A stretch of 52,806 bases of DNA from Mucilaginibacter sp. L294 (GTDB lineage: Bacteria > Bacteroidota > Bacteroidia > Sphingobacteriales > Sphingobacteriaceae): assembly GCF_001636615.1 (NCBI RefSeq), contig NZ_LGEK01000029.1, positions 1 to 52,806 of the forward strand. Direction: 5' to 3'. A program made the translations under genes and the position numbers. Shown piece after piece: positions 33,862 to 43,741 of this stretch (the stretch's first letter is position 1; every line of letters starts with the position of its first letter). The notes below the pieces were generated by a model. The model saw only the letters and a list, made by a program, of their open reading frames with translations. It did not search any database and was not told the DNA's origin.

Positions 33862-34113
33862 GTTAAATTCTTTCTGCTGTATCGTGTAGATTACAAATTT
33901 ATTAAAAAACAAAGTGGAAGCACACTGTTGTTGATAAATCGCCGCTTATTTACACTGCATTTATGATGTGTTTTTGAATAATGTTGTTTATAGCTAAATT
34001 ATCGTAATAAGATAAAAACAATTAACTATTCGCAAATGTTCAAATCACTATCAGAATATCTGTTTAGTACATAATTTGTATAACTATAGGCGATAACCCT
34101 AACCTTTAAGAAT

Positions 34114-37100
34114 TTGGAACGATTTGGACGCATAGCCCTCAAAACAATACTTTGGATAATTGCAAGTGTCATTTTTTTGATACTGTTGATAGTTATTCTA
34201 ATACAGGTACCTGCAGTACAAAACTTTGCGAAAGACAAGGCGGTTACTTTTCTTCAAAATAAAATTCACACCAAGGTACAGATAGGCCACATCAGCCTTG
34301 GGCTACCCAAATTACTTGTTTTAGAGGATGTTTACTTTGAAGACCAAAAGAAAGACACCCTTATTGCAGGCGATAAACTAAAAGTTGATATTACACTTTT
34401 AAAGCTCCTGAAAAACAAAGTTGAAATAAACGAAATAAACCTGGAGGGCATCACCGCCAACATCAGCCGCGGGCCGGATAGCCTTTTTAACTTCGACTAT
34501 ATTATAAAAGCCTTTGCCGGCGAACAGAAAAAAGAAGTTAAGCCTGAGGATACCACCTCTACCATGAAATTCTCGGTTGATAAGATCATCCTGGATAAGA
34601 TCAACATTAAGTATAAAGATGTAACCACCGGCAACGATGTAAAGTTCCTGCTGGGCCATTTTGATACCCGTATCAAGGATTTTGATCTGGATAATATGAA
34701 GTTCACCATCCCTAAAATAAACCTGAGTGGTGTTAACGCTAAGATCATCCAAACACCGGCCGGTTCATCTATCGCGCAGGCCGCCAAGGTTGATACTGCT
34801 GTTAAACCTTTAAACATGGATTTGACGCTGGGCGAAATAAACGTTGACAAGGTAAAGGTTGATTACAAGAGCAACGAAATGGCCGCCAAGGTTGACCTGG
34901 GCACCTTTTTGGTGGAGATGGATAAGATTGACATGAAGAACCAGCATGTAGGCATCAAATCTATCAAACTGGATAATACCAACGCCGGGCTAACCTTTGC
35001 CAAACCGGCAACCGTAACCAAAGCGGTTGAAAAAACCATCAAAAAAATTGATACACTGGCTTCGGTAACACAAGCCAAAGGCTGGACAGCCAGCCTGACC
35101 CACATAACGCTCACCAACGATAACGTTAAATTTGACAACGACGCGCAAAAACCGCTGCCCCGCGGTTTGGACTTTGCCCACATGGGTATCAAAGGCCTTA
35201 ACACCGATATACAGGATTTGAATTACGCGCCGGATAGCATATCGGGCAAGGTAAACTCGTTCACCTTTGCCGAAAAAAGCGGGCTGAAGATCAATAAGTT
35301 TCACACCACATTTTTCTACGGGCCAAAAAGCGCTTACCTGAAAGACCTGCTGGTAGAAACACCAACCTCGGTTATCCAAAAGGAATTGCAGGTGGGTTAC
35401 CCGTCTATAGCATCGTTAACAAAAGATCTGGGCAAACTAAGCATCAACGCCAACCTTGACGGCAGTAAGCTTGGCCTGCGCGATGTATTGCTGCTAATGC
35501 CTACCATGGCATCAATGGAGCCGTTTAAATCGTCGCCAAACTCGGTCATTAAAGTAAATGGCCGTGTTACCGGGCAGGTAAATAACCTGCGCATCCCTAA
35601 TATCGAGATCAGTGGGTTTGGTAAAACCTATGTTAAGGCATCTGCCACCATGCGCGGACTGCCCAATGTAGAGAAAGCCTATTTTGACCTGACGATAAAC
35701 GACTTCCGTACTACGCGTACAGACATTGCCCGCCTGGTACCAAAAGGAACCATCCCGCCAAATGTGAGCGTGCCCGAAAACATGGACCTGAAAGGTACAT
35801 TTAAAGGCACTATGAAAACCTTTAACACCAAAATGGCCCTGCGCAGCAGCTATGGCGCGGTCGATTTGGTGGCCGCCATGAAAAGCGGTAAACGCAAGGG
35901 CAGCGAAACGTACTCGGCCGATATCAAGGCCAATAACTTAAACGTGGGGGCACTAACCAAGCAACCACAAATGGTGGGCTTTGTAACCATGAAAGCCAAC
36001 ATCAGCGGTACCGGCCTCGACCCAAAAACCGCCAGCCTTAAGTTTAAAGGCAATGTGGTAAGCGCAAATGTTAAAGGCTATACTTACCGTAACCTGGTTA
36101 TGAATGGTACCGCCCGCAACGGCAGCTATGTAGCCAAAGCCCGCATGAAAGACCCTAACATCAACTTTACTTTGGATGCCAAGGCCAATATGAACAAAAA
36201 GTATCCGTCGGTTAACGCAACGTTGCTGGTAGATAGCATCGACCTGCAAAAACTGAACTTTGTAAAAGACCCGATGCGCTTTCACGGTAAAATTATTGCC
36301 GATGTACCAACCGCCGACCCTGACTACCTGAACGCCAATATCCTGGCTACCGACCTGCTGGTGGTTAATAAAGGCGAGCGCATTACTTTAGACACCGTAA
36401 GCCTCATATCAACCGCCACTGCCGATAGCAGCACCCTGCGTTTAAAAACACCTATGTTTTACGCGCACATGGCCGGTAAATATAAACTAACCCAAATTGC
36501 CCCCGCCCTGCAGGATGTGATAGATAAATATTATAACACCAGCCTGGGCAGCAAAACACCGCGGGTAAAGGTTAAATACTCGCCGCAGCAGTTTACGTTT
36601 GATGCCCGCCTGGTAAAAACCCCGCTAATAGCCAAGTTTGCACCCGACCTGAAACAGCTCGACCCTGTTTTGTTTAACGGGCGTTTTAACAGTACCACGG
36701 GCGAGCTTATTGTAAATGGCGCGGCGCCGAAAGTTATTTACGGCACCAACACGGTTAACAATTTAAAACTTGCTATTAACACCGGCAATGATGCATTAAA
36801 CTACAACTTAACGGTTGATGAGATAAAAGTAGGTTCGTCATTAGATTTGCTTTACACCAGTGTATCGGGCAACGCCCAAAACAATAAACTGGGCATTAGC
36901 CTGCAGGTGCGCGATAAACAAAAGAAAGAACGCTACCGCATTGCCGGCCAGTTTAGTGTACTGCCAGATCAGTATCAATTCAGCTTTTTACAGAACGGGC
37001 TGCTGTTTGATTATACCCCGTGGGATGTTAACCCCGATAACGCCCTGTTTTATGGTGCAAAAGGCATACTGGCACGTAACTTCAGTATTACCAACAGCAA

Positions 37101-39228
37101 CCAGGTATTAAGTGCAAACAGCTCTGGCGGCATGAACTCCCCTATCACTGTCGATTTTAAAAACTTCAGAATAGAAACATTGACCAAAATGGCGCAGCAG
37201 GACTCGCTGTTTGTAGGTGGTACTATTAACGGCAACGCCGTAGTAAGCGATTTCCAGAAATCGCCGGTATTTACGGCCGCCATAAACGTAAGCGATTTTA
37301 ACTTTAAAGGCGATACCGTTGGTAACATATCCCTTAACGTAAATAACCAAACCCAAAACGCCTACGCGGCCAAGGCCAGCATAACCGGCAAAGGCAACCA
37401 GGTTGATCTTGATGGCATGTACTACACTACGCCAGAAAGCCGGTTTGATATGAACCTGAACATTGTACATCTTGATATGAAGAGCATACAGGGCTTTAGC
37501 TTTGGAGCTATCAAAAATTCGAGCGGTAATATTACGGGCCTGCTAAAAATTACGGGGACCACCACCGCACCAGCTGTGCGGGGCGATATTCATTTTAACA
37601 AGGTAGCGTTCAACGTATCGATGCTCAACTCCTACTTTACCATGCCACAGGAAAGCATCACCTTTAACGATGAGGGCATCCGCTTTAACGATTTCACCCT
37701 GGTAGATTCTACCAATAACAAGGCGGTTGTTTCGGGTTCTATTTACACCAAAACCTACACCGACTTTAAGTTCGGGATGAATATCAAGGCAAACAACTTC
37801 AGGGTCATTAACTCCACCAAGGCAGATAATAAGCTGTTTTACGGCAAGCTGTTTATGGATGCTGATGTAAAAGTACGTGGCGACATGGCCAAGCCCGTGG
37901 TTGACGCGACATTAAATGTTAACGATAAAACGGACTTTGCCATAGTATTACCAACCAGCGACCCCGGTGTGGAAGACCGTAAGGGGGTTGTTGAATTTTT
38001 TGATGCAAGCGCCCCAAGAACAGATTCTATCCTGATTGCCCGCCAGCTCGATTCGATCAAAAAATCGGAAGTTACGGGCCTTGATGTAAACGCTACCATT
38101 AATATGGATAAAAACGCGGCCTTTACTATTGTGGTTGATGAGCGCAACGGCGATGTGGTACACCTGAAAGGCGAAGCACACCTGAGCGGCGGTATCGACC
38201 CAAGCGGTAAAACAAGCTTAACCGGCACTTACGTGGTTAGCAGCGGTTCGTACAACCTGTCGTACGCCACAGTATCGCGTAAGTTTAACTTTAAACCGGG
38301 CAGCACCATCACCTGGACAGGCGACCCAACCAGCGCTAATATTGACCTGACCGCTATTTACATAGCCAATGTACCGCCGATAGATCTGGTAGCCAATCAA
38401 CTGTCGGACGAGAACTCTACCCAGTACAAGCAAAAACTACCGTTTAACGTAAACCTTAATTTGCGTAACGAACTGATGAAACCCGATATCAGTTTTGATA
38501 TTACCCTGCCGGATAGCAATTACAACGTATCATCAGAAGTAACCACTACCGTGAACACACGCCTTGCACAGGTACGGCAAGACCCTAATGAACTGAATAA
38601 ACAGGTATTGGGTGTACTGGTACTTGGCCACTTTATTGGCGATAACCCGCTGCAAAGCCAGGGCGGCAGCGCGGGTGTTGAAGGCGCCATACGTAACAGT
38701 GTAAGCAGCTTATTAACCGACCAGCTGAACAGCCTTGCCGGCGACCTGATACAGGGTGTCGACCTTAATTTCGGGGTAACATCCGGCGAGGATTACTCAT
38801 CGGGCACAGCAACAAACCGAACGGACCTGAACGTTGGGTTAAGTAAACGTTTCCTTAACGACAGGCTAACGGTTAGTGTAGGCAACAATTTTAACCTGGA
38901 AGGCGCACAGGCCGGGCAAAAAACATCAAACATTGCGGGTAATGTATCGGTTAACTACAAGTTGAGTAAGGACGGCCGCTACAGCCTGCGCGCATACCGT
39001 AAGGATGAGTTTATTGTGATACAGGGCCAGGTGGTTGAAACCGGTTTAGGTTTCTCGCTTACGGTAGATTATAACCGCTTCCGCGAGATCTTCCGCAAAC
39101 GCACGGCCAAGGAAAGGGAAATGCGCAAAAAATATAAAGAAGAACAAAAAGCGAAAGACGAGAAAGAAAAAGCGTCGCAGCAAAAAGATAAAGACGACAG
39201 AACTAAGACACAGACCACAACCTTATGA
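34114..39228 (+). CDS. tamB: TamB-type translocation and assembly module protein
   Basis: A 1704-aa inner-membrane-anchored, periplasm-spanning AsmA-like protein of the TAM system, thought to help move proteins or lipids to the outer membrane. One N-terminal membrane helix (about residues 11-32), then a very long beta-rich repeat region, and the DUF490/TamB domain at about 1270-1660 (FNFKPGSTITWTGDPTSANI and QVLGVLVLGHFIG are diagnostic). The last 40 residues are a lysine/glutamate tail (KEREMRKKYKEEQKAKDEKE onward). The TTG at 34114 is used as start because no ATG/GTG lies between it and the upstream in-frame stop. The stop overlaps the next start (ATGA). Confidence 0.93.
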   Translation: MERFGRIALKTILWIIASVIFLILLIVILIQVPAVQNFAKDKAVTFLQNKIHTKVQIGHISLGLPKLLVLEDVYFEDQKKDTLIAGDKLKVDITLLKLLKNKVEINEINLEGITANISRGPDSLFNFDYIIKAFAGEQKKEVKPEDTTSTMKFSVDKIILDKINIKYKDVTTGNDVKFLLGHFDTRIKDFDLDNMKFTIPKINLSGVNAKIIQTPAGSSIAQAAKVDTAVKPLNMDLTLGEINVDKVKVDYKSNEMAAKVDLGTFLVEMDKIDMKNQHVGIKSIKLDNTNAGLTFAKPATVTKAVEKTIKKIDTLASVTQAKGWTASLTHITLTNDNVKFDNDAQKPLPRGLDFAHMGIKGLNTDIQDLNYAPDSISGKVNSFTFAEKSGLKINKFHTTFFYGPKSAYLKDLLVETPTSVIQKELQVGYPSIASLTKDLGKLSINANLDGSKLGLRDVLLLMPTMASMEPFKSSPNSVIKVNGRVTGQVNNLRIPNIEISGFGKTYVKASATMRGLPNVEKAYFDLTINDFRTTRTDIARLVPKGTIPPNVSVPENMDLKGTFKGTMKTFNTKMALRSSYGAVDLVAAMKSGKRKGSETYSADIKANNLNVGALTKQPQMVGFVTMKANISGTGLDPKTASLKFKGNVVSANVKGYTYRNLVMNGTARNGSYVAKARMKDPNINFTLDAKANMNKKYPSVNATLLVDSIDLQKLNFVKDPMRFHGKIIADVPTADPDYLNANILATDLLVVNKGERITLDTVSLISTATADSSTLRLKTPMFYAHMAGKYKLTQIAPALQDVIDKYYNTSLGSKTPRVKVKYSPQQFTFDARLVKTPLIAKFAPDLKQLDPVLFNGRFNSTTGELIVNGAAPKVIYGTNTVNNLKLAINTGNDALNYNLTVDEIKVGSSLDLLYTSVSGNAQNNKLGISLQVRDKQKKERYRIAGQFSVLPDQYQFSFLQNGLLFDYTPWDVNPDNALFYGAKGILARNFSITNSNQVLSANSSGGMNSPITVDFKNFRIETLTKMAQQDSLFVGGTINGNAVVSDFQKSPVFTAAINVSDFNFKGDTVGNISLNVNNQTQNAYAAKASITGKGNQVDLDGMYYTTPESRFDMNLNIVHLDMKSIQGFSFGAIKNSSGNITGLLKITGTTTAPAVRGDIHFNKVAFNVSMLNSYFTMPQESITFNDEGIRFNDFTLVDSTNNKAVVSGSIYTKTYTDFKFGMNIKANNFRVINSTKADNKLFYGKLFMDADVKVRGDMAKPVVDATLNVNDKTDFAIVLPTSDPGVEDRKGVVEFFDASAPRTDSILIARQLDSIKKSEVTGLDVNATINMDKNAAFTIVVDERNGDVVHLKGEAHLSGGIDPSGKTSLTGTYVVSSGSYNLSYATVSRKFNFKPGSTITWTGDPTSANIDLTAIYIANVPPIDLVANQLSDENSTQYKQKLPFNVNLNLRNELMKPDISFDITLPDSNYNVSSEVTTTVNTRLAQVRQDPNELNKQVLGVLVLGHFIGDNPLQSQGGSAGVEGAIRNSVSSLLTDQLNSLAGDLIQGVDLNFGVTSGEDYSSGTATNRTDLNVGLSKRFLNDRLTVSVGNNFNLEGAQAGQKTSNIAGNVSVNYKLSKDGRYSLRAYRKDEFIVIQGQVVETGLGFSLTVDYNRFREIFRKRTAKEREMRKKYKEEQKAKDEKEKASQQKDKDDRTKTQTTTL

Positions 39229-41486
39229 TCAAACGGATAATATATTTAGTACTTATGGCTGTAGTGTTAAACGCCTGCAGCACTACCAAATACCTGCCGC
39301 CAAATGAAAAGTTATACACCGGCGGCTCAGTTAAGGTTGATGATAAAAATATACCTAAAAGCGATGCGAAAGCTTTAGAGTCTGAGTTGAATACCTATAT
39401 CCGGCCCAAACCAAATTCATCCTTATTAGGGATGAGGATAAAACTTTGGCTATATTATAAAACCCGCAACCGCCATGGGTTTATTCAAAAATTCCTGAGT
39501 AAATACGGTGAGCCCCCTGTACTGGTTAGCCAGGTGGATCTGGCTAAAAACAGCACTATTATGCAAAACCGCCTGCAAAACATCAGCTATTTCCAGGCAA
39601 CAGTTAGCGGCGATACCATCGGTAAAAAGAAAACCGCCAAGGCTTTATTTACCGCGTTGCCGGGGCCGTCTTATACCATCAATAACGTTACTTTCCCTAA
39701 CGCTACAGATAACAACCTGGATACCGCTATTAAAGGCACCATGCCGCAAACCCTGTTAAAAAAGGGAGATAAATATAACCTTGATGTGATCAAGAACGAA
39801 CGCCTTCGGATAGATGCCCGCCTTAAGGAAGAAGGCTTTTTTTACTTTGCCCCCGAGCAACTGGTTGTAAAGGTTGACAGCACTATTGAAAACCACAAGG
39901 TAAATATGATAGTACGGATTAAGCCCGAAACACCCGAGCAAGCCCGTGAGATATACACCATCCGTAATATTTACGTTTATCCAAATTACTCGTTGAGGGA
40001 TACGTCTTTAAAATTAGACCAGGCAAAACCATACCGCAATTATAACATCATCGATCCGCGCAACACCGTAAGGCCGTATTTATTTTCAAATACCGTATTG
40101 CTGCACCCTAATGATGTATACAGCCGCACCACGCATAACAACTCGCTGAACAGGTTTATTAACCTGGGGCCATACCGTTATGTAAAAAACAGGTTTGAGG
40201 ATGTAACGCCCGACTCGCCAAAGCTGGATGTTTACTACTTCCTTACCCCCTATAAACGCAAATCGTTACAGGCCGAGATCATTGGCCGTACATCATCAGC
40301 CAACTATACAGGTACCCAGATAAACCTGAGCTGGAAAAACCGCAACGCCTTTAAAGGTGGCGAGCTTTTAACCGTTACCCTGTTTGGAAGTACCGATGTA
40401 CAGGTTGGCGGCCAAAACAGTGGTTATAACGTTTTTCAATATGGTGTGCAAACCAGCCTATCATGGCCAAGGCTGATAAGTCCGTTTGCTTTACGGGGCG
40501 ATAACGGTTACATCCCGCGTACCATACTAACCCTGGGCTATACCTCTGTTGTGCGGCAAAAACTGTATTCGTTAAACTCCTTTACCGGATCATTCGGGTA
40601 CCAGTTTAAAACCAGCGAGCATAAGATACACGAGTTGAATTTACTGGAGGTGGCCTTTGTAAAACCTCGTAATGTAAGCGATATATATCTTGACAGTATA
40701 CGCAATCCCAACAACCGCAATCCATCACTTAAACACGTTATCGATCCACAGTTTACTTTAGGCCCAAGTTATGCTTATACCTATGATAATACTACCGAAG
40801 ATTACCGCACAAACAGTATTTACTTCCGTGGTAAACTTAGCTTATCAAACAACCTATATGGTATTATAAGCGGTGCTGATACGCTTGGTGGTAAAATAAA
40901 AACCTTGTTCGGTACTGTATTTAATCAATATGTAAAGGCGGAAGGCGAAATACGCTTCTTTCATAAGCTTAGCCCGGGCACCAAGATCGCTACCCGGCTG
41001 ATAGCAGGGGTTGGTTTGCCGTACGGCAATTCTACCATTTTACCTTACAATCAGCAATTCTTTATTGGCGGGCCTAATAGCTTAAGGGGTTTCAGGGCAA
41101 GGTCAATAGGCCCGGGTTCGGTTGACCCTACCAATGCCAATGGGAACACGTTTATTGCAGATCAAAGTGGGGATATAAAACTGGAGGCTAATATAGAGCT
41201 GCGGCAAAAGCTTTTCAGCATAGTATACGGCGCCTTATTTGCCGATGCGGGTAACATCTGGAATGCCAAGCCACACCAGGAAGGTGGAACCTTTGGCCCT
41301 AACTTTTTAACCCAAATGGCTGTTGATGCCGGCTTTGGTTTAAGGTTTGATGCTACCATATTGGTGCTCCGTACCGATCTGGGTTTCCCGCTGGTAAGGC
41401 CGTATACGCCGGCAGGCGGGCAGCGTTCTATCACACCAAGCTTTAAAAATGCCATATTTAATATAGCAATAGGGTATCCGTTTTAA
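39225..41486 (+). CDS. tamL: TamL: lipidated BamA/TamA-family outer-membrane barrel
   Basis: A 753-aa Omp85-family protein. The lipoprotein signal MIKRIIYLVLMAVVLNAC puts the lipid on C18, the feature that distinguishes Bacteroidota TamL from TamA. POTRA-like domains follow (about 30-370: YTINNVTFPNATDN, ARLKEEGFFYFAPEQLVVKV), then a 16-strand barrel with the Omp85 loop signature FFIGGPNSLRGFRARSIGPG and a C-terminal strand ending in aromatic F (NIAIGYPF). It is translationally coupled to tamB (ATGA overlap), consistent with one envelope-spanning TamL-TamB complex. The 3' end is followed by a repeat-filled gap. Confidence 0.95.
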   Translation: MIKRIIYLVLMAVVLNACSTTKYLPPNEKLYTGGSVKVDDKNIPKSDAKALESELNTYIRPKPNSSLLGMRIKLWLYYKTRNRHGFIQKFLSKYGEPPVLVSQVDLAKNSTIMQNRLQNISYFQATVSGDTIGKKKTAKALFTALPGPSYTINNVTFPNATDNNLDTAIKGTMPQTLLKKGDKYNLDVIKNERLRIDARLKEEGFFYFAPEQLVVKVDSTIENHKVNMIVRIKPETPEQAREIYTIRNIYVYPNYSLRDTSLKLDQAKPYRNYNIIDPRNTVRPYLFSNTVLLHPNDVYSRTTHNNSLNRFINLGPYRYVKNRFEDVTPDSPKLDVYYFLTPYKRKSLQAEIIGRTSSANYTGTQINLSWKNRNAFKGGELLTVTLFGSTDVQVGGQNSGYNVFQYGVQTSLSWPRLISPFALRGDNGYIPRTILTLGYTSVVRQKLYSLNSFTGSFGYQFKTSEHKIHELNLLEVAFVKPRNVSDIYLDSIRNPNNRNPSLKHVIDPQFTLGPSYAYTYDNTTEDYRTNSIYFRGKLSLSNNLYGIISGADTLGGKIKTLFGTVFNQYVKAEGEIRFFHKLSPGTKIATRLIAGVGLPYGNSTILPYNQQFFIGGPNSLRGFRARSIGPGSVDPTNANGNTFIADQSGDIKLEANIELRQKLFSIVYGALFADAGNIWNAKPHQEGGTFGPNFLTQMAVDAGFGLRFDATILVLRTDLGFPLVRPYTPAGGQRSITPSFKNAIFNIAIGYPF

Positions 41487-41756
41487 TTGGCTCTATAGTG
41501 GATTATGTGTGTGTGTGTGGTGGCTAATTTTTACCACAGAGATTCACAGAGAAAAAACACGAAGTTCACAGAGAACTTTCACGCAAAGACGCTAAGACGC
41601 GAAAGAGGAATGAAATTTATTGCGTCTTAGCGTCTTTGCGTGAGATGTTAAACCGTTAAGTTGAATGTGAAATAGTGCAAATCTATATAAGGCTATTCTC
41701 TGTGATCTCTGTGCAACCTCTGCTAACTCTGTGGTTAATTGTATGAAGAGCCAATT
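41485..41756. repeat. Nested inverted-repeat element
   Basis: Three concentric arm pairs: AATTGGCTCT (41485-41494) with AGAGCCAATT (41747-41756); ACCACAGAG (41533-41541) with CTCTGTGGT (41728-41736); and a perfect 22-bp pair 41579-41600 with 41622-41643 (TCACGCAAAGACGCTAAGAC-GC). It looks like one palindromic repeat inserted into another. Confidence 0.9.
41506..41519. repeat. TG dinucleotide run
   Basis: TGTGTGTGTGTGTG, seven units, 20 nt after the tamL stop. A potential slippage site in non-coding DNA. Confidence 0.9.
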
Positions 41757-41772
41757 TTGAAATAAATTTATG

Positions 41773-41877
41773 GCGTCTTAGCGTCTTTGCGTGAGATGTT
41801 AAATCGTTAAGTTGAATGTGAAACTATATAAGCTATCTCAGTGATCTCTGTGTAAATCTCTGCTAACTCTGTGGTTA
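41773..41877. repeat. Direct partial duplication of the nested element
   Basis: Repeats 41622-41738 with a small number of changes and a few short deletions: it starts GCGTCTTAGCGTCTTTGCGT and ends ACTCTGTGGTTA. Only the right half is duplicated. Confidence 0.9.
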
Positions 41878-41963
41878 CTTAATGAATAGAACCATATAAT
41901 TGTTACGTTATTTTTATTGATTGAATTATAGTTGGATAGCTATATTGCACCCGACACTATCAA

Positions 41964-42395
41964 ATGGCTAAAAGAACCGTATCTATCCCGCTAAACATTA
42001 TCGACCTGCATGGCGATGGCTTTCACCCCGTGCTGGATATTTTGATATTTAATAAACCCTTTAAAGTGGTACTGGATACCGGCGCCTCGCGCACGGCGTT
42101 TGACCGCGACCTGCTGATCCAGGCCAACGAGATGGCCGATATAATAGCCAGTGAACGCCTATCAACCGGCTTGGGTACAAACACCATGGAATCGGCTACG
42201 GCGGTAATAGAAAACATTTGGGTTGGCGATATGATGATCCCTGAAATGGAAGTTGCCGTGCTTGACTTATCTGCCATCAATGTAGCTTACCGCGAACTTG
42301 GCCACCCCGAAGTATTGGGTGTTTTAGGTAGTGATATTTTAATGAAGTACAACGCGGTTATTGATTTTGGAAAGAAGATATTAAAGCTGAAATAA
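41964..42395 (+). CDS. Retropepsin-like aspartic protease family protein
   Basis: A 143-aa single-domain protein with the retroviral-type aspartic protease signature VVLDTGASRTAFD (D38, T39, G40) and the later hydrophobic-glycine segment VLGVLGSDILMKY that completes the fold. Such proteins act as homodimers, each chain giving one aspartate. There is no signal peptide or membrane segment, so it is probably cytosolic. Substrates of bacterial single-domain members are mostly unknown. Convergent with the membrane-protein operon, whose stop begins one base later with no terminator between. Confidence 0.88.
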   Translation: MAKRTVSIPLNIIDLHGDGFHPVLDILIFNKPFKVVLDTGASRTAFDRDLLIQANEMADIIASERLSTGLGTNTMESATAVIENIWVGDMMIPEMEVAVLDLSAINVAYRELGHPEVLGVLGSDILMKYNAVIDFGKKILKLK

Positions 42396-43085
42396 TTATC
42401 CGCTTATTCCCTTTTTATTTAATACCTGGTTACAAAGCGTTATCGAGCTCAAATTCAGCACCGCAAAAAATATCAATATTACCATTAGCAACGGCAAAGG
42501 CCAATGCTGCATCATTTTAAACGCGTTATTATCATCACCACTCTGAAAAATTACCGGCAGGTAAATAATGCCGTTTAACAGCATCCCCGGCAGGTAAGTT
42601 TGCGACATTAAACGTCCTTTTAATAAAGACCGCTTCCCTTTTACCCTTTCTCTCTTACGGGATATTAATACAAAAGCATATAACATCGGCGAAAAAGCCA
42701 ATAAAAATATAGCAATAAAGAAAACCGCGTGCATGGTTTTATTATCAGGCAGTGTGTACGCCAGGGCTGATATAACTATTGTAAAAACAAATAACCTCCA
42801 ATTTAAGTATCCACGAAAAATAGCTTTAAATGCTGCTCCAATATATTTGTTGTATATATTTTCCTGTTTAACCGCCAAAGTCTCAATGCCCGAGTAGCCG
42901 CCAAAATCGGTATCCACCACATCCTGAAAAACAACCGATATTTCGCGCGTGTCGCCATTATCGCGTTTAATTTCAATAGCTGTTAAGATATGATCAAGTA
43001 TCTCGTAATAGCTTTCCACGTATTTGATGTCGTATATCTTCATACGCCCGGTTACCCATTGCAGTTCTTCTGGCGATAGTATCAT
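42396..43085 (-). CDS. PadR-operon membrane protein 2 (HAAS-like N-terminus)
   Basis: Not a characterised gene. The 229-aa protein has a soluble N-terminal helical domain of about 75 residues (YVESYYEILDHILTAIE, then VVFQDVVDTDFGGYSGIETL) followed by four hydrophobic segments (about 100-115, 120-145, 175-190, 198-218). The N-terminus is paralogous to the upstream gene and resembles in plan the HAAS signalling domain known downstream of PadR regulators. Its start overlaps the stop of the upstream paralogue (ATGA). Function could be sensing or controlling an envelope process; substrate and partner unknown. Confidence 0.8.
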   Translation of the reverse strand: MILSPEELQWVTGRMKIYDIKYVESYYEILDHILTAIEIKRDNGDTREISVVFQDVVDTDFGGYSGIETLAVKQENIYNKYIGAAFKAIFRGYLNWRLFVFTIVISALAYTLPDNKTMHAVFFIAIFLLAFSPMLYAFVLISRKRERVKGKRSLLKGRLMSQTYLPGMLLNGIIYLPVIFQSGDDNNAFKMMQHWPLPLLMVILIFFAVLNLSSITLCNQVLNKKGISG

Positions 43086-43741
43086 TTGGCGGCAGCGGTT
43101 TTAAATTCGCGTTTATACAATTTGTATAACGCTACGTTGTAAAATATACCCAATACAAAAAATATGGTGATCAAATAATAATTATGGCTATCCCATATCT
43201 TATAATCAAATAGGTTTATAACCATAAGGGGAACAAGGCAGATGCGAATAGGCAACCCCGCCAGGCTTTCAAATAACTTGTCCTTCGCCGATTTCTGTGT
43301 GGTGTCCAATATATACCCGGTGTAGTACAGGCGCAAAAACCAGATTACACCCGGGTATGCTACCACCAAGGCAAATACACCCGCCACCGCAATTGGTTGC
43401 AGCTTTACCTGCGAGAAAAAGTAATAAGCAAGCAAAGCGACAAGCAAGGTGTATAACAAACCCGGCAGCTTAAAATAGTACCAAAAGTATTGCAGGTACG
43501 TGTTGATCGTTTCTTTAACCAATGCATTCTTATTTGCCTTTTCTATCTTCAACAAATTCTCATGGCTGCCAAAATCATTCCTGATAATATTATTGATGGC
43601 ATCTTCAAATAATATATTATTTGGCTGATGCTCAACAGCAGACAATATATGGTCGTAAATTTCTTCGTAAGTTTCCCGGTAGGTAAGGGTTTTATGCAGA
43701 TAATCCTGCACTACCTTTAGTTGTTGTTCGGTAGGTTTCAT
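43082..43741 (-). CDS. PadR-operon membrane protein 1 (HAAS-like N-terminus)
   Basis: A 219-aa protein of unknown function, paralogous to the following gene. The N-terminal domain (about 1-75) carries YRETYEEIYDHILSAVE and FEDAINNIIRNDFGSHENLL, the same helix-acidic-FG plan as its neighbour. Four hydrophobic segments follow (about 90-112, 117-137, 165-185, 188-208). Its ATG overlaps the padR stop by 4 nt (ATGA), so the three genes are translationally coupled. The spacing and order PadR-membrane-membrane suggest a regulator controlling its own pair of membrane proteins. Confidence 0.8.
   Translation of the reverse strand: MKPTEQQLKVVQDYLHKTLTYRETYEEIYDHILSAVEHQPNNILFEDAINNIIRNDFGSHENLLKIEKANKNALVKETINTYLQYFWYYFKLPGLLYTLLVALLAYYFFSQVKLQPIAVAGVFALVVAYPGVIWFLRLYYTGYILDTTQKSAKDKLFESLAGLPIRICLVPLMVINLFDYKIWDSHNYYLITIFFVLGIFYNVALYKLYKREFKTAAAK

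Larger units (their letters stand above)
41485..41963. other. Repeat-filled intergenic region after tamL
   Basis: 477 nt with no gene. It contains a TG microsatellite (41506-41519), a three-level nested inverted repeat (41485-41756) and a partial direct duplication of its right half (41773-41877). The last roughly 85 nt are A+T-rich and presumably hold the promoter of the retropepsin-like gene, but no convincing box was found. Confidence 0.85.
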
